From Janthinobacterium sp. 64 (GTDB taxonomy: Bacteria; Pseudomonadota; Gammaproteobacteria; Burkholderiales; Burkholderiaceae_D): a DNA stretch of 64,000 nt. The notes below the pieces were generated by a model. The model ran no database searches. It had not been told where the DNA came from and saw only the letters and a list, made by a program, of their open reading frames with translations. Below are positions 53,213 through 63,328 of this stretch, one piece after another. A program made the translations under genes and the position numbers. The stretch is taken from NCBI RefSeq assembly GCF_002813325.1, contig NZ_PHUG01000001.1:310001-374000 (forward strand). Reading direction: 5' to 3'. Within the stretch, counting starts at the first letter, position 1. Every line of letters starts with the position of its first letter.

Positions 53213-56113
53213 TTACTCTTCTTCGTAAGAACTGATCGGAGCACAACCGCAGAACAGGTTGCGGTCGCCGTAGACGTTGTCGGCGCGGCCGACCGGTGGC
53301 CAGTATTTGCGCTGGCGCAGGGAAGCGACGGGGTAGGCCGCGATTTCACGGCTGTACTTGCGTTCCCAGTTGTCCGACATCAGCACCTGTGCCGTGTGCG
53401 GCGCATGTTTCAACGGGTTGTCGTCGTGGTCGAATTCACCGCTGGCGACCTTGGCGATTTCCGCGCGGATGGCGATCATGGCGTCGATGAAGCGGTCGAT
53501 TTCCACTTTCGATTCGCTTTCCGTCGGCTCGATCATCAGGGTGCCCGGCACGGGGAAGCTCATGGTCGGCGCATGGAAACCGAAGTCCATCAAACGCTTG
53601 GCCACGTCTTCGTTGCTGATGCCGGTGGCGTCCGTGATCGGGCGCAGGTCGAGGATGCATTCGTGCGCGACCAGGCCGTCGTGGCCCGAGTACAGCACGG
53701 GATAGTGCGGCGCCAGGCGGCGCGCGATGTAGTTCGCCGCCAGGATCGCCGTCTCGGTCGCTGCGGTTAATCCCTCCGCGCCCATCATGGCGATATACAT
53801 CCACGAAATCGGCAGGATGCTGGCCGAGCCGAATGGCGCGGCGCTGACGGCGCTGATGCCTGCAGCATCGCGCTGGTAGCCGGAGGAACGCTGGTTCGGC
53901 AGGAATTTCGCCAGGTGGGCGCCCACGCCGATCGGGCCGACGCCTGGTCCGCCGCCGCCGTGCGGGATGCAGAAAGTCTTGTGCAGGTTCAGGTGCGACA
54001 CGTCGCCGCCAAACGAGCCGGGAGCGGCCACGCCGACCAGCGCGTTCATGTTGGCGCCGTCGATGTAGACCTGGCCGCCGTGCGAGTGGATGATCTCGCA
54101 CAGTTCCTGGATGCCTTCTTCAAACACGCCGTGGGTGGATGGGTAGGTGACCATCACGCAAGCCAGGTTGGCGCTGTGCTTTTCCGCTTTCGCTTTCAGG
54201 TCGGCCAGGTCCACGTTGCCGTTGGCGTCGCAGCTGGTGACGACGACCTGCATGCCGACCATATTGGCCGATGCGGGGTTGGTGCCGTGCGCCGACGATG
54301 GAATCAGGCAGATATTGCGGTGGCCTTCGCCACGCGATTCGTGATACGCCTTGATCACCAGCAGACCCGCGTATTCACCCTGCGAGCCGGCGTTCGGCTG
54401 CAGCGAGACGGCAGCGTAGCCGGTCAGCGCGCACAGCATCTCTTCCAGCTGCGAGATCATTTCGCGGTAGCCGACCGTTTGCGCGTCTGGCGCGAACGGG
54501 TGGATGTTCGAAAACTCGGGCCAGGTGACGGGAATCATTTCGCTCGTCGCGTTCAGCTTCATGGTGCACGAACCGAGCGGGATCATGGTGCGGTCCAGCG
54601 CCAGGTCCTTGTCGGCCAGGCTGCGCAGGTAGCGCAGCATTTCGTGTTCCGAGTGGTAGCTGTTGAAGACGGGGTGCGTCAGATACGCGCTTTCGCGCGC
54701 CAGATTCGCCGGCAGCGCGCTGGTCACGGCTGCTTCAACTGCGTCCAGGTCCGGGGCGGCAGGCGCGTTGGCCAGGCCGTGCGCGAACACTTTCCACAGC
54801 AGCGCGATATCGTCGCGCGTGGTGGTTTCGTCGAGCGACACGCCGACGTGGGTGTTGTCGATCTTGCGCAGGTTGACGCCGTGGTGCATGGCCGTCGCGT
54901 GCAGTTGCGCCGCATCGGCCACATGGATGGTCAGGGTGTCGAAGTAGCTCGCGTTGACGACGCCATAGCCGAGGGTCTTCAGGTTGGCGGCCAGCACGCC
55001 CGTAAAGCGGTGCACGCGCTGGGCGATCTGCAGCAGGCCGGCAGGGCCGTGGTAGACGGCGTACATCGAGGCCATCACGGCCAGCAGCACTTGCGCCGTG
55101 CAGATGTTGGACGTCGCTTTTTCGCGGCGGATATGCTGTTCGCGCGTTTGCAGGGCCAGGCGATACGCCTTGTTGCCTTGCGCATCGACGGTCACGCCGA
55201 CCAGGCGACCCGACATATTGCGCTTGAATTCATCGCGCGTGGACAGGTAGCCCGCGTGCGGGCCGCCGAAGCCGAGCGGCACGCCGAAGCGCTGGCTGTT
55301 GCCGACGACGACGTCGGCGCCCCATTCGCCAGGAGGCGTCAGCATGGTCAGGGCCAGCAGGTCGGCAGCGACGATGACCATGGCGCCATTCGCATGCAGT
55401 TTTTCCACGCCGGCGCGGTAGTCGCGGACTAAACCGTTGACGCCAGGGTATTGCAGCAGCACGCCGAAGCAGGCGTCCAGCGACTCGATTTCAGCCGGGT
55501 CGAACGTACGCACGTCGATGCCGATCGGCTGGGCGCGCGTCTGCACCACTTCCAGCGTTTGCGGCAGCACGTCATTGGCGACGTACAGCACGTTCGACTT
55601 CGACTTGCCCACGCGCTGGATCAGGGTCATCGCTTCGGCGGCGGCCGTGCCTTCGTCCAGCATCGAGGCGTTCGAGATGCCCATGCCGGTCAGGTCCGTG
55701 ATGACTTGCTGGAAGTTCAAAATCGCTTCCAGGCGGCCTTGCGAAATCTCTGGCTGGTAAGGCGTGTAAGCCGTGTACCAGGCCGGGTTTTCAAAGATGT
55801 TGCGCAACACGACGCCAGGTGTGAAGGTGTTGTAATAACCCTGGCCGATCAGCGATTTGAGCACCTGGTTCTTGCCGGCGATGGCTTTCAGGCGCGACAA
55901 CGCTTCCTGTTCCGGCATCGGCTGCGAGTAGGCGCCCAATGGCAGGGCGCCCTTGTTGCGGATGTTGGCCGGCACCAGGGCGTCGATCAGCGCGGCGCGC
56001 GATGGATAGCCGAGGGTCGCCAGCATGACTTGCTGTTCGGTGGCGGAAGGGCCGATGTGGCGGGCGATGAAGGCATCGCGTGCTTCGAGTTGGGTCAGGC
56101 TGGTGCGGGTCAT
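53213..56113 (-). CDS. gcvP: Glycine dehydrogenase (decarboxylating), P protein
   Basis: A 966-residue PLP enzyme started at the ATG at 56111-56113 ([20 protein letters not shown]). It decarboxylates glycine and loads the aminomethyl group on lipoyl-GcvH. PLP lysine motif [18 protein letters not shown] is intact, as are the glycine-rich [19 protein letters not shown] and [10 protein letters not shown]. This is the single-chain form with N- and C-terminal halves fused, as in proteobacteria. It is the last gene of gcvT-gcvH-gcvP, and a small hairpin lies between gcvH and gcvP. Confidence 0.97.
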   Translation of the reverse strand: MTRTSLTQLEARDAFIARHIGPSATEQQVMLATLGYPSRAALIDALVPANIRNKGALPLGAYSQPMPEQEALSRLKAIAGKNQVLKSLIGQGYYNTFTPGVVLRNIFENPAWYTAYTPYQPEISQGRLEAILNFQQVITDLTGMGISNASMLDEGTAAAEAMTLIQRVGKSKSNVLYVANDVLPQTLEVVQTRAQPIGIDVRTFDPAEIESLDACFGVLLQYPGVNGLVRDYRAGVEKLHANGAMVIVAADLLALTMLTPPGEWGADVVVGNSQRFGVPLGFGGPHAGYLSTRDEFKRNMSGRLVGVTVDAQGNKAYRLALQTREQHIRREKATSNICTAQVLLAVMASMYAVYHGPAGLLQIAQRVHRFTGVLAANLKTLGYGVVNASYFDTLTIHVADAAQLHATAMHHGVNLRKIDNTHVGVSLDETTTRDDIALLWKVFAHGLANAPAAPDLDAVEAAVTSALPANLARESAYLTHPVFNSYHSEHEMLRYLRSLADKDLALDRTMIPLGSCTMKLNATSEMIPVTWPEFSNIHPFAPDAQTVGYREMISQLEEMLCALTGYAAVSLQPNAGSQGEYAGLLVIKAYHESRGEGHRNICLIPSSAHGTNPASANMVGMQVVVTSCDANGNVDLADLKAKAEKHSANLACVMVTYPSTHGVFEEGIQELCEIIHSHGGQVYIDGANMNALVGVAAPGSFGGDVSHLNLHKTFCIPHGGGGPGVGPIGVGAHLAKFLPNQRSSGYQRDAAGISAVSAAPFGSASILPISWMYIAMMGAEGLTAATETAILAANYIARRLAPHYPVLYSGHDGLVAHECILDLRPITDATGISNEDVAKRLMDFGFHAPTMSFPVPGTLMIEPTESESKVEIDRFIDAMIAIRAEIAKVASGEFDHDDNPLKHAPHTAQVLMSDNWERKYSREIAAYPVASLRQRKYWPPVGRADNVYGDRNLFCGCAPISSYEEE

Positions 56114-56196
56114 GATATAGAGGCCAAAAAAGACTGAAAAACCGGGATGCGGCGCGCGGGCGCGGCGGCGGGGCATAGCTACAAAATTAAATGCAA

Positions 56197-56218
56197 ACGG
56201 GCCGCAAACGCGGCCCGT
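56197..56218 (-). terminator. Hairpin between gcvH and gcvP
   Basis: ACGGGCCGC (56197-56205) and GCGGCCCGT (56210-56218) form a nine-base stem with a four-base loop, 13 bases after the gcvH stop. On the minus strand it is followed by TTTGCATTT, so it may partly end or process the message and lower gcvP relative to gcvT and gcvH. Confidence 0.6.
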
Positions 56219-56231
56219 GAGTCAAACGCGA

Positions 56232-56612
56232 TTACGCGCTGGTGCTGGCGCCATAGGCGGCAGCGTCGAGCAAGCCGTCCAGGGCCGACACGTCGGCTGG
56301 CTTGATCTTGAACAGCCAGTTGGCGTAGGCGTCGGCGTTGATCGACTCGGGCGAGTTGACGACGTCGTCGTTGACGGCCACGACTTCGCCGGCGATCGGC
56401 GCGTAGATGTCGCTGGCGGCTTTCACGGACTCCACCACGGCGGCGTCGTCGCCGGCGCCGTAGGTATTGCCCACGGTTGGCAGTTCGACGAAGACGATGT
56501 CGCCCAGCGCGTCCTGCGCGTACTCGGTGATGCCGACGGTGATGGTGCCGTCGCCTTCAAGGCGTACCCATTCGTGGGAAGCGGTGTACTTCAGGTCTGC
56601 AGGAATGTTCAT
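56232..56612 (-). CDS. gcvH: Glycine cleavage system H protein
   Basis: A 126-residue lipoyl carrier. The lipoylated lysine is Lys64 in [15 protein letters not shown], with the family frame [27 protein letters not shown] and [13 protein letters not shown] lies before the ATG. It shuttles the aminomethyl group from GcvP to GcvT. Confidence 0.97.
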   Translation of the reverse strand: MNIPADLKYTASHEWVRLEGDGTITVGITEYAQDALGDIVFVELPTVGNTYGAGDDAAVVESVKAASDIYAPIAGEVVAVNDDVVNSPESINADAYANWLFKIKPADVSALDGLLDAAAYGASTSA

Positions 56613-56685
56613 GTGTGGCTCCAGATGGTAAGTGTTCGTTATTGATTATGGTTGTACGGTCTTGTGGGCGGCTCTATAAATACGC

Positions 56686-57807
56686 TTACGCAGCCAGGAT
56701 TTTACCGTTACGCACGAAAGGCAGCTTGACGACCGAAGCGGCCAGCTGCTTGCCGCGGATTTCCACGTGCACGCTGTCGCCCACGTTCACGCCGTTGGGC
56801 ACGCGCGCCAGGGCGATCGCTTCCTGCATGGTCGGGCTGAAGGTGCCGCTGGTGATTTCGCCTGTTTGCTCGTTACCGGCGATGATGACTTTCTGGTGGG
56901 CGCGCAGCACGCCGCCTTTTTCGCGCAGGATCAGTCCCACGAATTGCGCATTCTGGCCTTTGGCCAGCAGGGCGGCCTTGCCGATGAAGTCGCGCTCGCT
57001 GACCAGGTCGATGGTCCATGCCAGGCCCGCGTCGAGCGGGTTGACGCTTTCGTCCATGTCCTGGCCGTACAGATTCATGCCCGCTTCCAGGCGCAGGGTG
57101 TCGCGCGCGCCGAGGCCGGCCGGCTTGACGCCGGCGGCGATCAAGGCGTTCCACAGCGCTTCCACCTGGGTGGCGGCCACGCCGATTTCAAAGCCGTCTT
57201 CGCCCGTGTAGCCGGTGCGCGCCAGCATGACTTCGCCAAAAGCCGTGTCCTTGACGATGACGACGTTGAACGGCTTGATGGCTTCGGACGCGGCTTGCGT
57301 TTCGGGCAGCACTTGCCATACCTTGGCGCGCGCGTTCGGGCCTTGCACGGCCACCAGGGCCATCGGATCGTTGGCATTGCGGCGTTCGGTGATCGTCAGG
57401 CCGCTGTTGGTGGCGGTGTTTTGCTGCTGCATCCAGGCCACGTCTTTTTCCGCCGTGCCCGCGTTGACGACGAGGCGGAACCAGTTTTCATTGAAGAAGT
57501 AGACGATCAGGTCATCGATGACGGTAGCTTCGGCATTCAACATGCACGAGTACAGCGCCTTGCCCGACACTTGCAGCTTGTCAACGTTGTTGGCCAGCAA
57601 GCCGCGCAGGAAGGCGCGCACGTTCGGGCCTTCGATATCGACCACGCACATATGCGACACGTCGAACATGCCAGCATCGCCGCGCACGGCGTTGTGTTCT
57701 TCGATTTGCGAGCCGTAGTTGACGGGCATGTCCCAGCCGCCGAAATCGACCATGCGGGCGCCGAGGGCACGGTGGGCGTTGTTGAGTGGGGTCGCTTTGA
57801 GCGTCAT
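56686..57807 (-). CDS. gcvT: Aminomethyltransferase (T protein)
   Basis: A 373-residue enzyme that passes the one-carbon unit to tetrahydrofolate and frees ammonia. Features are [20 protein letters not shown] near the start with the conserved aspartate in [18 protein letters not shown] and [25 protein letters not shown] precedes the ATG. It is the first gene of the operon, 84 bases downstream of the tandem glycine riboswitch. Confidence 0.97.
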   Translation of the reverse strand: MTLKATPLNNAHRALGARMVDFGGWDMPVNYGSQIEEHNAVRGDAGMFDVSHMCVVDIEGPNVRAFLRGLLANNVDKLQVSGKALYSCMLNAEATVIDDLIVYFFNENWFRLVVNAGTAEKDVAWMQQQNTATNSGLTITERRNANDPMALVAVQGPNARAKVWQVLPETQAASEAIKPFNVVIVKDTAFGEVMLARTGYTGEDGFEIGVAATQVEALWNALIAAGVKPAGLGARDTLRLEAGMNLYGQDMDESVNPLDAGLAWTIDLVSERDFIGKAALLAKGQNAQFVGLILREKGGVLRAHQKVIIAGNEQTGEITSGTFSPTMQEAIALARVPNGVNVGDSVHVEIRGKQLAASVVKLPFVRNGKILAA

Positions 57808-57891
57808 GGATTCCTCGGGACGAAGGTAAAGGGGAAGTTAACAGAACACAGAATATCGAGAGCCAAAACGGCACTCCATCGTGATCACTGA

Positions 57892-58099
57892 CCCCCCTGT
57901 CCTTTGTACCTGAGAGATTACGGGGGCTTGCCCCGTGCGCCCCTTCGGTGGGCCGCCGGCAATAGCCGCGGCCGCTCTCCAGAGTTGAGCTAAAGATGTC
58001 GCCAAAGCAACAGCTTCAGTCCGCCTGATCGGTCCTTTTGCCTGAGAGTTTTTGGGTAGTGCCCCTTCGGCGGCAACGCTGGGTTGCCCTCTCCCGATC
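57892..58099 (-). ncRNA. Tandem glycine riboswitch
   Basis: Two glycine aptamers lie in tandem on the minus strand before gcvT. The 5' one (about 58099-58027) has closing GATC ends, GGGAGAG, and CTCTCAGGCAAAAGGACC. The 3' one (about 57985-57892) has GGAGAGCGGCC and CTCTCAGGTACAAAGGACAG. The two share the paired signature GAGAG...CTCTCAGG..AAAGGAC. The linker is about 40 bases, longer than usual. When glycine binds, such switches usually turn gcv expression on. Confidence 0.95.
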
Positions 58100-58275
58100 A
58101 AGTGTGAGGAATATATGTCAGCAGGGGTATTCTGTCAATCTGTAAAGACGTTGCCAAATTGCCGCAAAACCCCCGATTTGCGGGGCTGGGCAGGGGGCTG
58201 ATCCACTGCAACAGGGCGCCCGGCCGCGCGGGAATGCGCTATGATGAAATCCTGGCTTTCTTGCGGGTGGCTGCC

Positions 58276-58860
58276 ATGAATACGACACAAAGCGGGACAC
58301 AGCACGAGACACAAAACAACACCGAGCAGCACGGTTACTTTACCCTCTCGGGCGACGTCAACAGTGACATGGTGCGGCGCGTCTTCAACGCCGTGGCCGA
58401 CATCACGGAAGACAAGCTCACCACCGCGCACATCCTGATCCAGTCGAACGGCGGCTATGTCAGCGATGGCATCTGTCTGTACAACTTCCTCAGCAAGTTG
58501 CCGCTTGACATAGTCACCTATAACGCGGGCGCCGTAGCGTCCATCGCCGTCACCCTGTTTTTGTCGGGGCGGCATCGCCATGCCAGCGACACGGCCCGCT
58601 TCATGGTGCATAAGTCGCATGCGACCGCCTCGCCCGGTTCGCGCCCCGATGCGCTCAGCATCATCGTCGAGGGCTTGCGCGCCGACGACATGCGTACCGA
58701 GCGCATCCTGCGCGGCCACGTCAACCTGACGGAAGAGCAATGGCAGGTGCATGCGTATTCCGACCTGCACCTGACGGCCGACCAGGCGCTGGAAGTGGGC
58801 ATGGTCGAATCGATCTGCGACTTTGCGCCGCCCAGGGGCAAGCGCCTGACGAATATCTGA
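58276..58860 (+). CDS. ClpP-like serine peptidase (crotonase-fold), orphan
   Basis: A 194-residue protein if started at the ATG at 58276; an ATG at 58234 would add 14 residues. It has the ClpP/SppA fold: LIQSNGGYVSDGICLYNFL (substrate groove), YNAGAVASIAVTLFLSG with the likely nucleophile Ser89 and FMVHKSHA with His112. The order matches ClpP, but key parts differ from housekeeping ClpP and no Clp ATPase is nearby. A polar, Gln/Thr-rich head (2-18) is present. Partner and substrate unknown. Confidence 0.85.
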   Translation: MNTTQSGTQHETQNNTEQHGYFTLSGDVNSDMVRRVFNAVADITEDKLTTAHILIQSNGGYVSDGICLYNFLSKLPLDIVTYNAGAVASIAVTLFLSGRHRHASDTARFMVHKSHATASPGSRPDALSIIVEGLRADDMRTERILRGHVNLTEEQWQVHAYSDLHLTADQALEVGMVESICDFAPPRGKRLTNI

Positions 58861-58994
58861 CGCCCAGGCGGCTGGTATTGACGAGGAAATTTTGTAATCG
58901 AATGTAATTCTTCGCTGCAGCACAGCAAAAGCCGCGCGGAACAGGGCACAGTCGTGGCATAGTGCAAGCTGATCATGAAATAAGCGCGTGCACG

Positions 58995-59630
58995 ATGACT
59001 TGGTGGAATGGGATTTCTTTTGCGGCCGATATGTCCGTCATGGGGCCGGCCGGCGTGGCGATTGCCCTGTGGCTGCTCGTCTCGCGCCAGTGGCGTTTGG
59101 TGCTCAGCTGGAGCCTGTGGTACGGCGGCGGCCTGGCCCTCGTGGTGCTGTCGAAGCTGGCCTTCATGAGCTGGGGCGTGGGCAGCAGCGCGCTCGATTT
59201 TACCGGTTTCAGCGGCCACGCCATGCGCGCCGGCGCCGTGTTTCCCGTGCTGATGTATGTGCTGCTGCAGCGGGCCGAACCGCGCTGGCGCCATGCCGGC
59301 GTGCTCGTCGGCGTGGCCTTTGCCGTGCTGGTGGCCATTTCGCGCGTGGTCGTGCATGCGCACAGCGTGTCGGAAGCCGTCAGCGGCTGCGTGCTGGGCC
59401 TGGCGCTGGCGCTGGGCTTCATGTGGAATGCCCGCGGCGCCGTCCATTTCGCCGTCAGCCATGCGCTGGCGCTGGCCAGCCTGCTGCTGATGGTGGTGCT
59501 GAGCTTCAAGGCCGAGCCCATGCCGACCGAGCAGTGGCTGCAAAAACTGGCCATGGTGCTGTCCGGCCATGAGCGCGTTTTTTCCCGTGAAGACTGGAAA
59601 CTGGCGCAGGATGGCCGCCCAGCCCCTTGA
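58995..59630 (+). CDS. PAP2-like membrane phosphatase, partly degenerate
   Basis: A 211-residue membrane protein with five or six helices; I start it at the ATG at 58995, while a GTG at 58962 is possible. PAP2 phosphatase motifs are recognisable: KLAFMSWGVGS where KxxxxxxRP is expected, FSGHAMRAGAV for PSGH, and SRVVVHAHSVSEAVSG for SRxxxxxHxxxD. Motif 3 keeps Arg and His, but the aspartate is a glutamate. It may act on lipid or undecaprenyl diphosphates. It follows the ClpP-like gene with 134 bases between. Confidence 0.75.
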   Translation: MTWWNGISFAADMSVMGPAGVAIALWLLVSRQWRLVLSWSLWYGGGLALVVLSKLAFMSWGVGSSALDFTGFSGHAMRAGAVFPVLMYVLLQRAEPRWRHAGVLVGVAFAVLVAISRVVVHAHSVSEAVSGCVLGLALALGFMWNARGAVHFAVSHALALASLLLMVVLSFKAEPMPTEQWLQKLAMVLSGHERVFSREDWKLAQDGRPAP

Positions 59631-59800
59631 TCTGGGGCCGGCCAGCACTCGATGCCGCTGTTTTTTGGCCAGAAAAGCATCAGGAAATGGTATGATGAAC
59701 CACTTTTTTGCGGTGAGCGGCCAGACTGCCGTCGCCATGGTGCATCTGAACCGGGTTCGCCGATCTCAACCGCCAGCATAGGCCAGGAACTCTAAAACAC

Positions 59801-62800
59801 GTGCGTCTCTCTTCCATCAAGTTGTCGGGATTTAAGTCTTTCGTCGATCCCACCAATTTCCAGGTGCCAGGCCAGCTCGTGGGCGTGGTTGGGCCGAATG
59901 GCTGCGGCAAGTCGAACATCATCGATGCCGTGCGCTGGGTGCTGGGCGAATCGAAAGCGTCCGAATTGCGCGGCGAATCGATGCAGGACGTCATTTTCAA
60001 TGGCTCCACGCACCGCAAGCCCGCCGGCCGCGCTTCCGTGGAGCTGGTGTTCGATAACAACGACGGCAAGGCCTCCGGCCAGTGGGGCCAGTACGCCGAG
60101 ATCGCCGTCAAGCGCACGCTGACGCGCGACGGCACGTCCACCTATTACATCAATGGCCAGCCCGTGCGCCGGCGCGATATCCAGGATATCTTCCTCGGCA
60201 CGGGACTCGGTCCGCGCGCCTACGCCATCATCGGCCAGGGCATGATTTCGCGCATCATCGAATCGCGCCCCGAAGAATTGCGCGTCTTCCTCGAAGAAGC
60301 GGCCGGTGTCTCCAAATACAAGGAACGCCGCCGCGAGACGGAAAACCGCTTGCAGGACACGCGCGAAAACTTGCTGCGCGTGGAAGACATCTTGCGCGAA
60401 CTCAATGCCAACCTGGAAAAACTGGAAGCGCAGGCGGCCGTGGCCACGCGTTTCCACGCCTTGCAGGCGGACCAGGAAGAAAAGCAGAAATTGTTGTGGC
60501 TGCTGCGCAAGAACGAGGCGCAAAACGAGCAGACGCGCTATTTCCGCGAAGTGGAACAGGCGCAGACGGACCTGGAAGAGCAGACGGCCAAGCTGCGCAA
60601 CGTGGAACTGACGCTGGAGCAGATGCGTCAGGCGCACTTTGCCGTGGGCGACCGGCTGCATACGGCGCAGGGTCATCTGTACCAGACGAATGCGGAAATC
60701 GGCAGCCTGGAAGCGCAGATCAAGTTCGTCATCGAATCGCGCGCCCGCCTGCAGGCTCAGCTGGCCACCCTGACGGCCCAGCGCGACCAGTGGAACAGCC
60801 AGGGCAGCGAATACCAGGAACAGATCGAAGAGGCGGAGTTCCACCTCGAAGAGCTGGCCGCCAAGGTGGAACAATCGCAGATGATGGCCGAGCAGAAGGG
60901 CGAGCAATTGCCCGAGCTCGATGCCGCCTGGCGCGCCGCGCAAAACAAGAGCACGGAATCGCGCGCGAAGATCATGCAGGCGCAGCAGCAGCTGGAACTG
61001 GAATCGGCGCACCAGCGCAACGCCTCGAACATCCTGGCCAGCCTGCTCACGCGCCGCGAGCGCCTGCAGCAGGAAAAGAACAGTCTGAGTTTGCCTGACA
61101 GCAGCCATCTGGAAAACCTGAAACTGCAGCTGGAAGAAAAGCAGCAAACGCTGGAAGAGCAGGGTTTTTACCTGGAAGAAGCGCTGGAGCAGCAGCCCAA
61201 GCTGGAGCAGGAGCGTGCCGAGGCGCAGGCGCAAGTCAATGCCGAAACGGCCGCCAATGCCCAGCTGGAAGCGCGTCTTTCCGCCTTGAAACAATTACAG
61301 GAACGGGTGCAGACGCAGGGCAAGGTCCAGCCGTGGCTGAAAAAGCACGAGCTCGACACCTTGCCGCGCCTGTGGCAAAAGCTGCAGATCGAGGCGGGCT
61401 GGGAAGCGGCCATGGAATCGATCTTGCGCGAGCGCACGTCGGCCTTGCAACTGTCGAACATCGACTGGGCCAAGGCTTTCTTTGCCGACGCGCCACCGGC
61501 CAAGCTGGCCCTGTACGCGCCGTCCACGGTGGCGCCGCTGCCGATGCCGGATGTGCCAGGCCTGAAACCGTTCCTGAACTTGTTGAAACTCAATGATCCG
61601 GGCTTGCGCGGCTTGCTGCAGGACTGGCTGTACAACGCCTACGCCGTGGAAGACGCGGCCGAGGCGCTGGCCGAGCGCGCCAAATTGCCGCCGGGCGGTT
61701 ATTTCGTCACGCGGCTTGGACACGTGGTCACGGCCACCAGCGTGCGTTTCTATGCGGCCGATTCGGAGCAGGAAGGCATGCTGGGGCGTCAGCAGGAAAT
61801 CGAGAATATCGGCAAACAGTTGCGCGCCCAGCAATTGCTGGCCGAAGAGGCGCGCGCCCGTTCCGTGCGGGCCGATGCAGCCGTGGGAACCTTGACGCGC
61901 AACCTGTCGGACTTGCGCCTGCGCATACAGCAGCTCACGTCGTCCGTGCATACTTTGCAACTGGACGTGGTCAAATTGTCGGAAGTCGAAGCGCGTTTCA
62001 ACCAGCGCAGCACGCAGATCGGCGCGGACCTGGCGGAAATCGCCGCGCAGGAAGCGGAGCAAATGCAGACCAAGCTGGAATCGGAAGAGAAATTCGAACA
62101 GCTGGACATGGAACTGGGCAACTTGCAGGAAGCGCACGAAGACGGCCATACGGATTTCTTGCAAAAAGAACAGCGTCTGGCCGAAGCACGCGAAGCCTTG
62201 CGCGACCTGGAACGGGCTGCCAAGGATACGGAATACGCGGAAAAAGCCCACCGTGCGAAGATCGAGGAATTGCGCCGCAATATCGCCACGGCCAGTACGC
62301 AGGCGCAGCAAGTGACGGCCAGCCTGCAGGCGGGCGAACTGGAACTGGCCAACCTGGAAAGCGGCGCGGCGGCCGACGGCTTGCAGGATCTGCTGGAGCG
62401 CCGCACCACGCAGGAGCGGGCGCTGGCAGACGCGCGCCATGAACTGGACCAGATTACGCAGCAGCTGCGCCTGTCCGAAGATGCGCGCACGCAATCGGAG
62501 CGCAGCTTGCAGCCGCAGCGCGACAAGATCATGGAAATGCAGCTCAAGGAGCAAGCCGCGCGCCTGAACCAGGAGCAATTCGCCCAGCAATTGCTGGAAT
62601 CGGGCGCCGATGAAGCGGCCCTGACGGAAAAGCTGCACCCGGACATGCGTCCATCGTATCTGCAGGGCGAAGTGACGCGCCTGACGAACGCCATCACGGG
62701 CCTGGGCGCCGTCAACCTGGCCGCGCTGGACGAACTGGCGCAGGCGTCCGAGCGCAAGAATTTCCTCGATGCCCAGAATGCCGACCTGACGGAAGCGATC

Positions 62801-63328
62801 AATACCTTGGAAGACGCGATCCACAAGATCGACAAGGAAACACGCGACTTGCTGCAAGACACGTTCGACAAGGTCAACCATCACTTTTCCGAGCTGTTCC
62901 CCATCCTGTTTGGCGGGGGGCAGGCCAGGCTGACCATGACGGGCGACGAGATTCTCGATTCCGGTGTACAAGTCATGGCGCAGCCTCCTGGCAAGAAAAA
63001 TGCCACCATCCACCTGTTGTCCGGTGGAGAAAAGGCGCTGACCGCAACCGCATTGGTGTTTTCCATGTTCCGCCTGAATCCGGCGCCGTTCTGCCTGCTC
63101 GACGAAGTCGATGCACCGCTGGACGATTCGAACACGGAACGCTTTTGCCGCATGGTCAAGCGCATGTCCGACCAGACCCAATTCCTTTTCATTTCGCATA
63201 ACAAGATTGCGATGGAAATGGCCCATCAATTGATCGGTGTGACGATGCAGGAGCAGGGCGTATCGCGCATCGTGGCGGTGGACATGGAGTCCGCCGCAAA
63301 TTTTGCAACCGAGGCACAAGCAGCATGA
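59801..63328 (+). CDS. smc: Chromosome segregation ATPase SMC
   Basis: An 1175-residue SMC with a GTG start at 59801. The ATPase head is split: Walker A VVGPNGCGKSNIIDAV near residue 32, and at the C terminus the signature LSGGEKALTATAL followed by Walker B CLLDEVDAPLDD. Long coiled coils (about 165-500 and 660-1000) flank a hinge near 510-650 (LPMPDVPGLKPFL region). It condenses and separates the chromosome with ScpA/ScpB. The ribosome site is weak (AGGAA 13 bases away). Its stop overlaps the ZipA-like ATG (ATGA). Confidence 0.97.
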   Translation: MRLSSIKLSGFKSFVDPTNFQVPGQLVGVVGPNGCGKSNIIDAVRWVLGESKASELRGESMQDVIFNGSTHRKPAGRASVELVFDNNDGKASGQWGQYAEIAVKRTLTRDGTSTYYINGQPVRRRDIQDIFLGTGLGPRAYAIIGQGMISRIIESRPEELRVFLEEAAGVSKYKERRRETENRLQDTRENLLRVEDILRELNANLEKLEAQAAVATRFHALQADQEEKQKLLWLLRKNEAQNEQTRYFREVEQAQTDLEEQTAKLRNVELTLEQMRQAHFAVGDRLHTAQGHLYQTNAEIGSLEAQIKFVIESRARLQAQLATLTAQRDQWNSQGSEYQEQIEEAEFHLEELAAKVEQSQMMAEQKGEQLPELDAAWRAAQNKSTESRAKIMQAQQQLELESAHQRNASNILASLLTRRERLQQEKNSLSLPDSSHLENLKLQLEEKQQTLEEQGFYLEEALEQQPKLEQERAEAQAQVNAETAANAQLEARLSALKQLQERVQTQGKVQPWLKKHELDTLPRLWQKLQIEAGWEAAMESILRERTSALQLSNIDWAKAFFADAPPAKLALYAPSTVAPLPMPDVPGLKPFLNLLKLNDPGLRGLLQDWLYNAYAVEDAAEALAERAKLPPGGYFVTRLGHVVTATSVRFYAADSEQEGMLGRQQEIENIGKQLRAQQLLAEEARARSVRADAAVGTLTRNLSDLRLRIQQLTSSVHTLQLDVVKLSEVEARFNQRSTQIGADLAEIAAQEAEQMQTKLESEEKFEQLDMELGNLQEAHEDGHTDFLQKEQRLAEAREALRDLERAAKDTEYAEKAHRAKIEELRRNIATASTQAQQVTASLQAGELELANLESGAAADGLQDLLERRTTQERALADARHELDQITQQLRLSEDARTQSERSLQPQRDKIMEMQLKEQAARLNQEQFAQQLLESGADEAALTEKLHPDMRPSYLQGEVTRLTNAITGLGAVNLAALDELAQASERKNFLDAQNADLTEAINTLEDAIHKIDKETRDLLQDTFDKVNHHFSELFPILFGGGQARLTMTGDEILDSGVQVMAQPPGKKNATIHLLSGGEKALTATALVFSMFRLNPAPFCLLDEVDAPLDDSNTERFCRMVKRMSDQTQFLFISHNKIAMEMAHQLIGVTMQEQGVSRIVAVDMESAANFATEAQAA

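Noticed and set aside
53915..55432. 505-codon open frame on the plus strand
   Set aside because: It is antisense to gcvP, which is complete and inside a gcv operon with riboswitch.
61295..63319. 674-codon open frame on the minus strand
   Set aside because: It is antisense to the smc coiled coils and head; Leu/Arg/Phe-rich shadow without domains.
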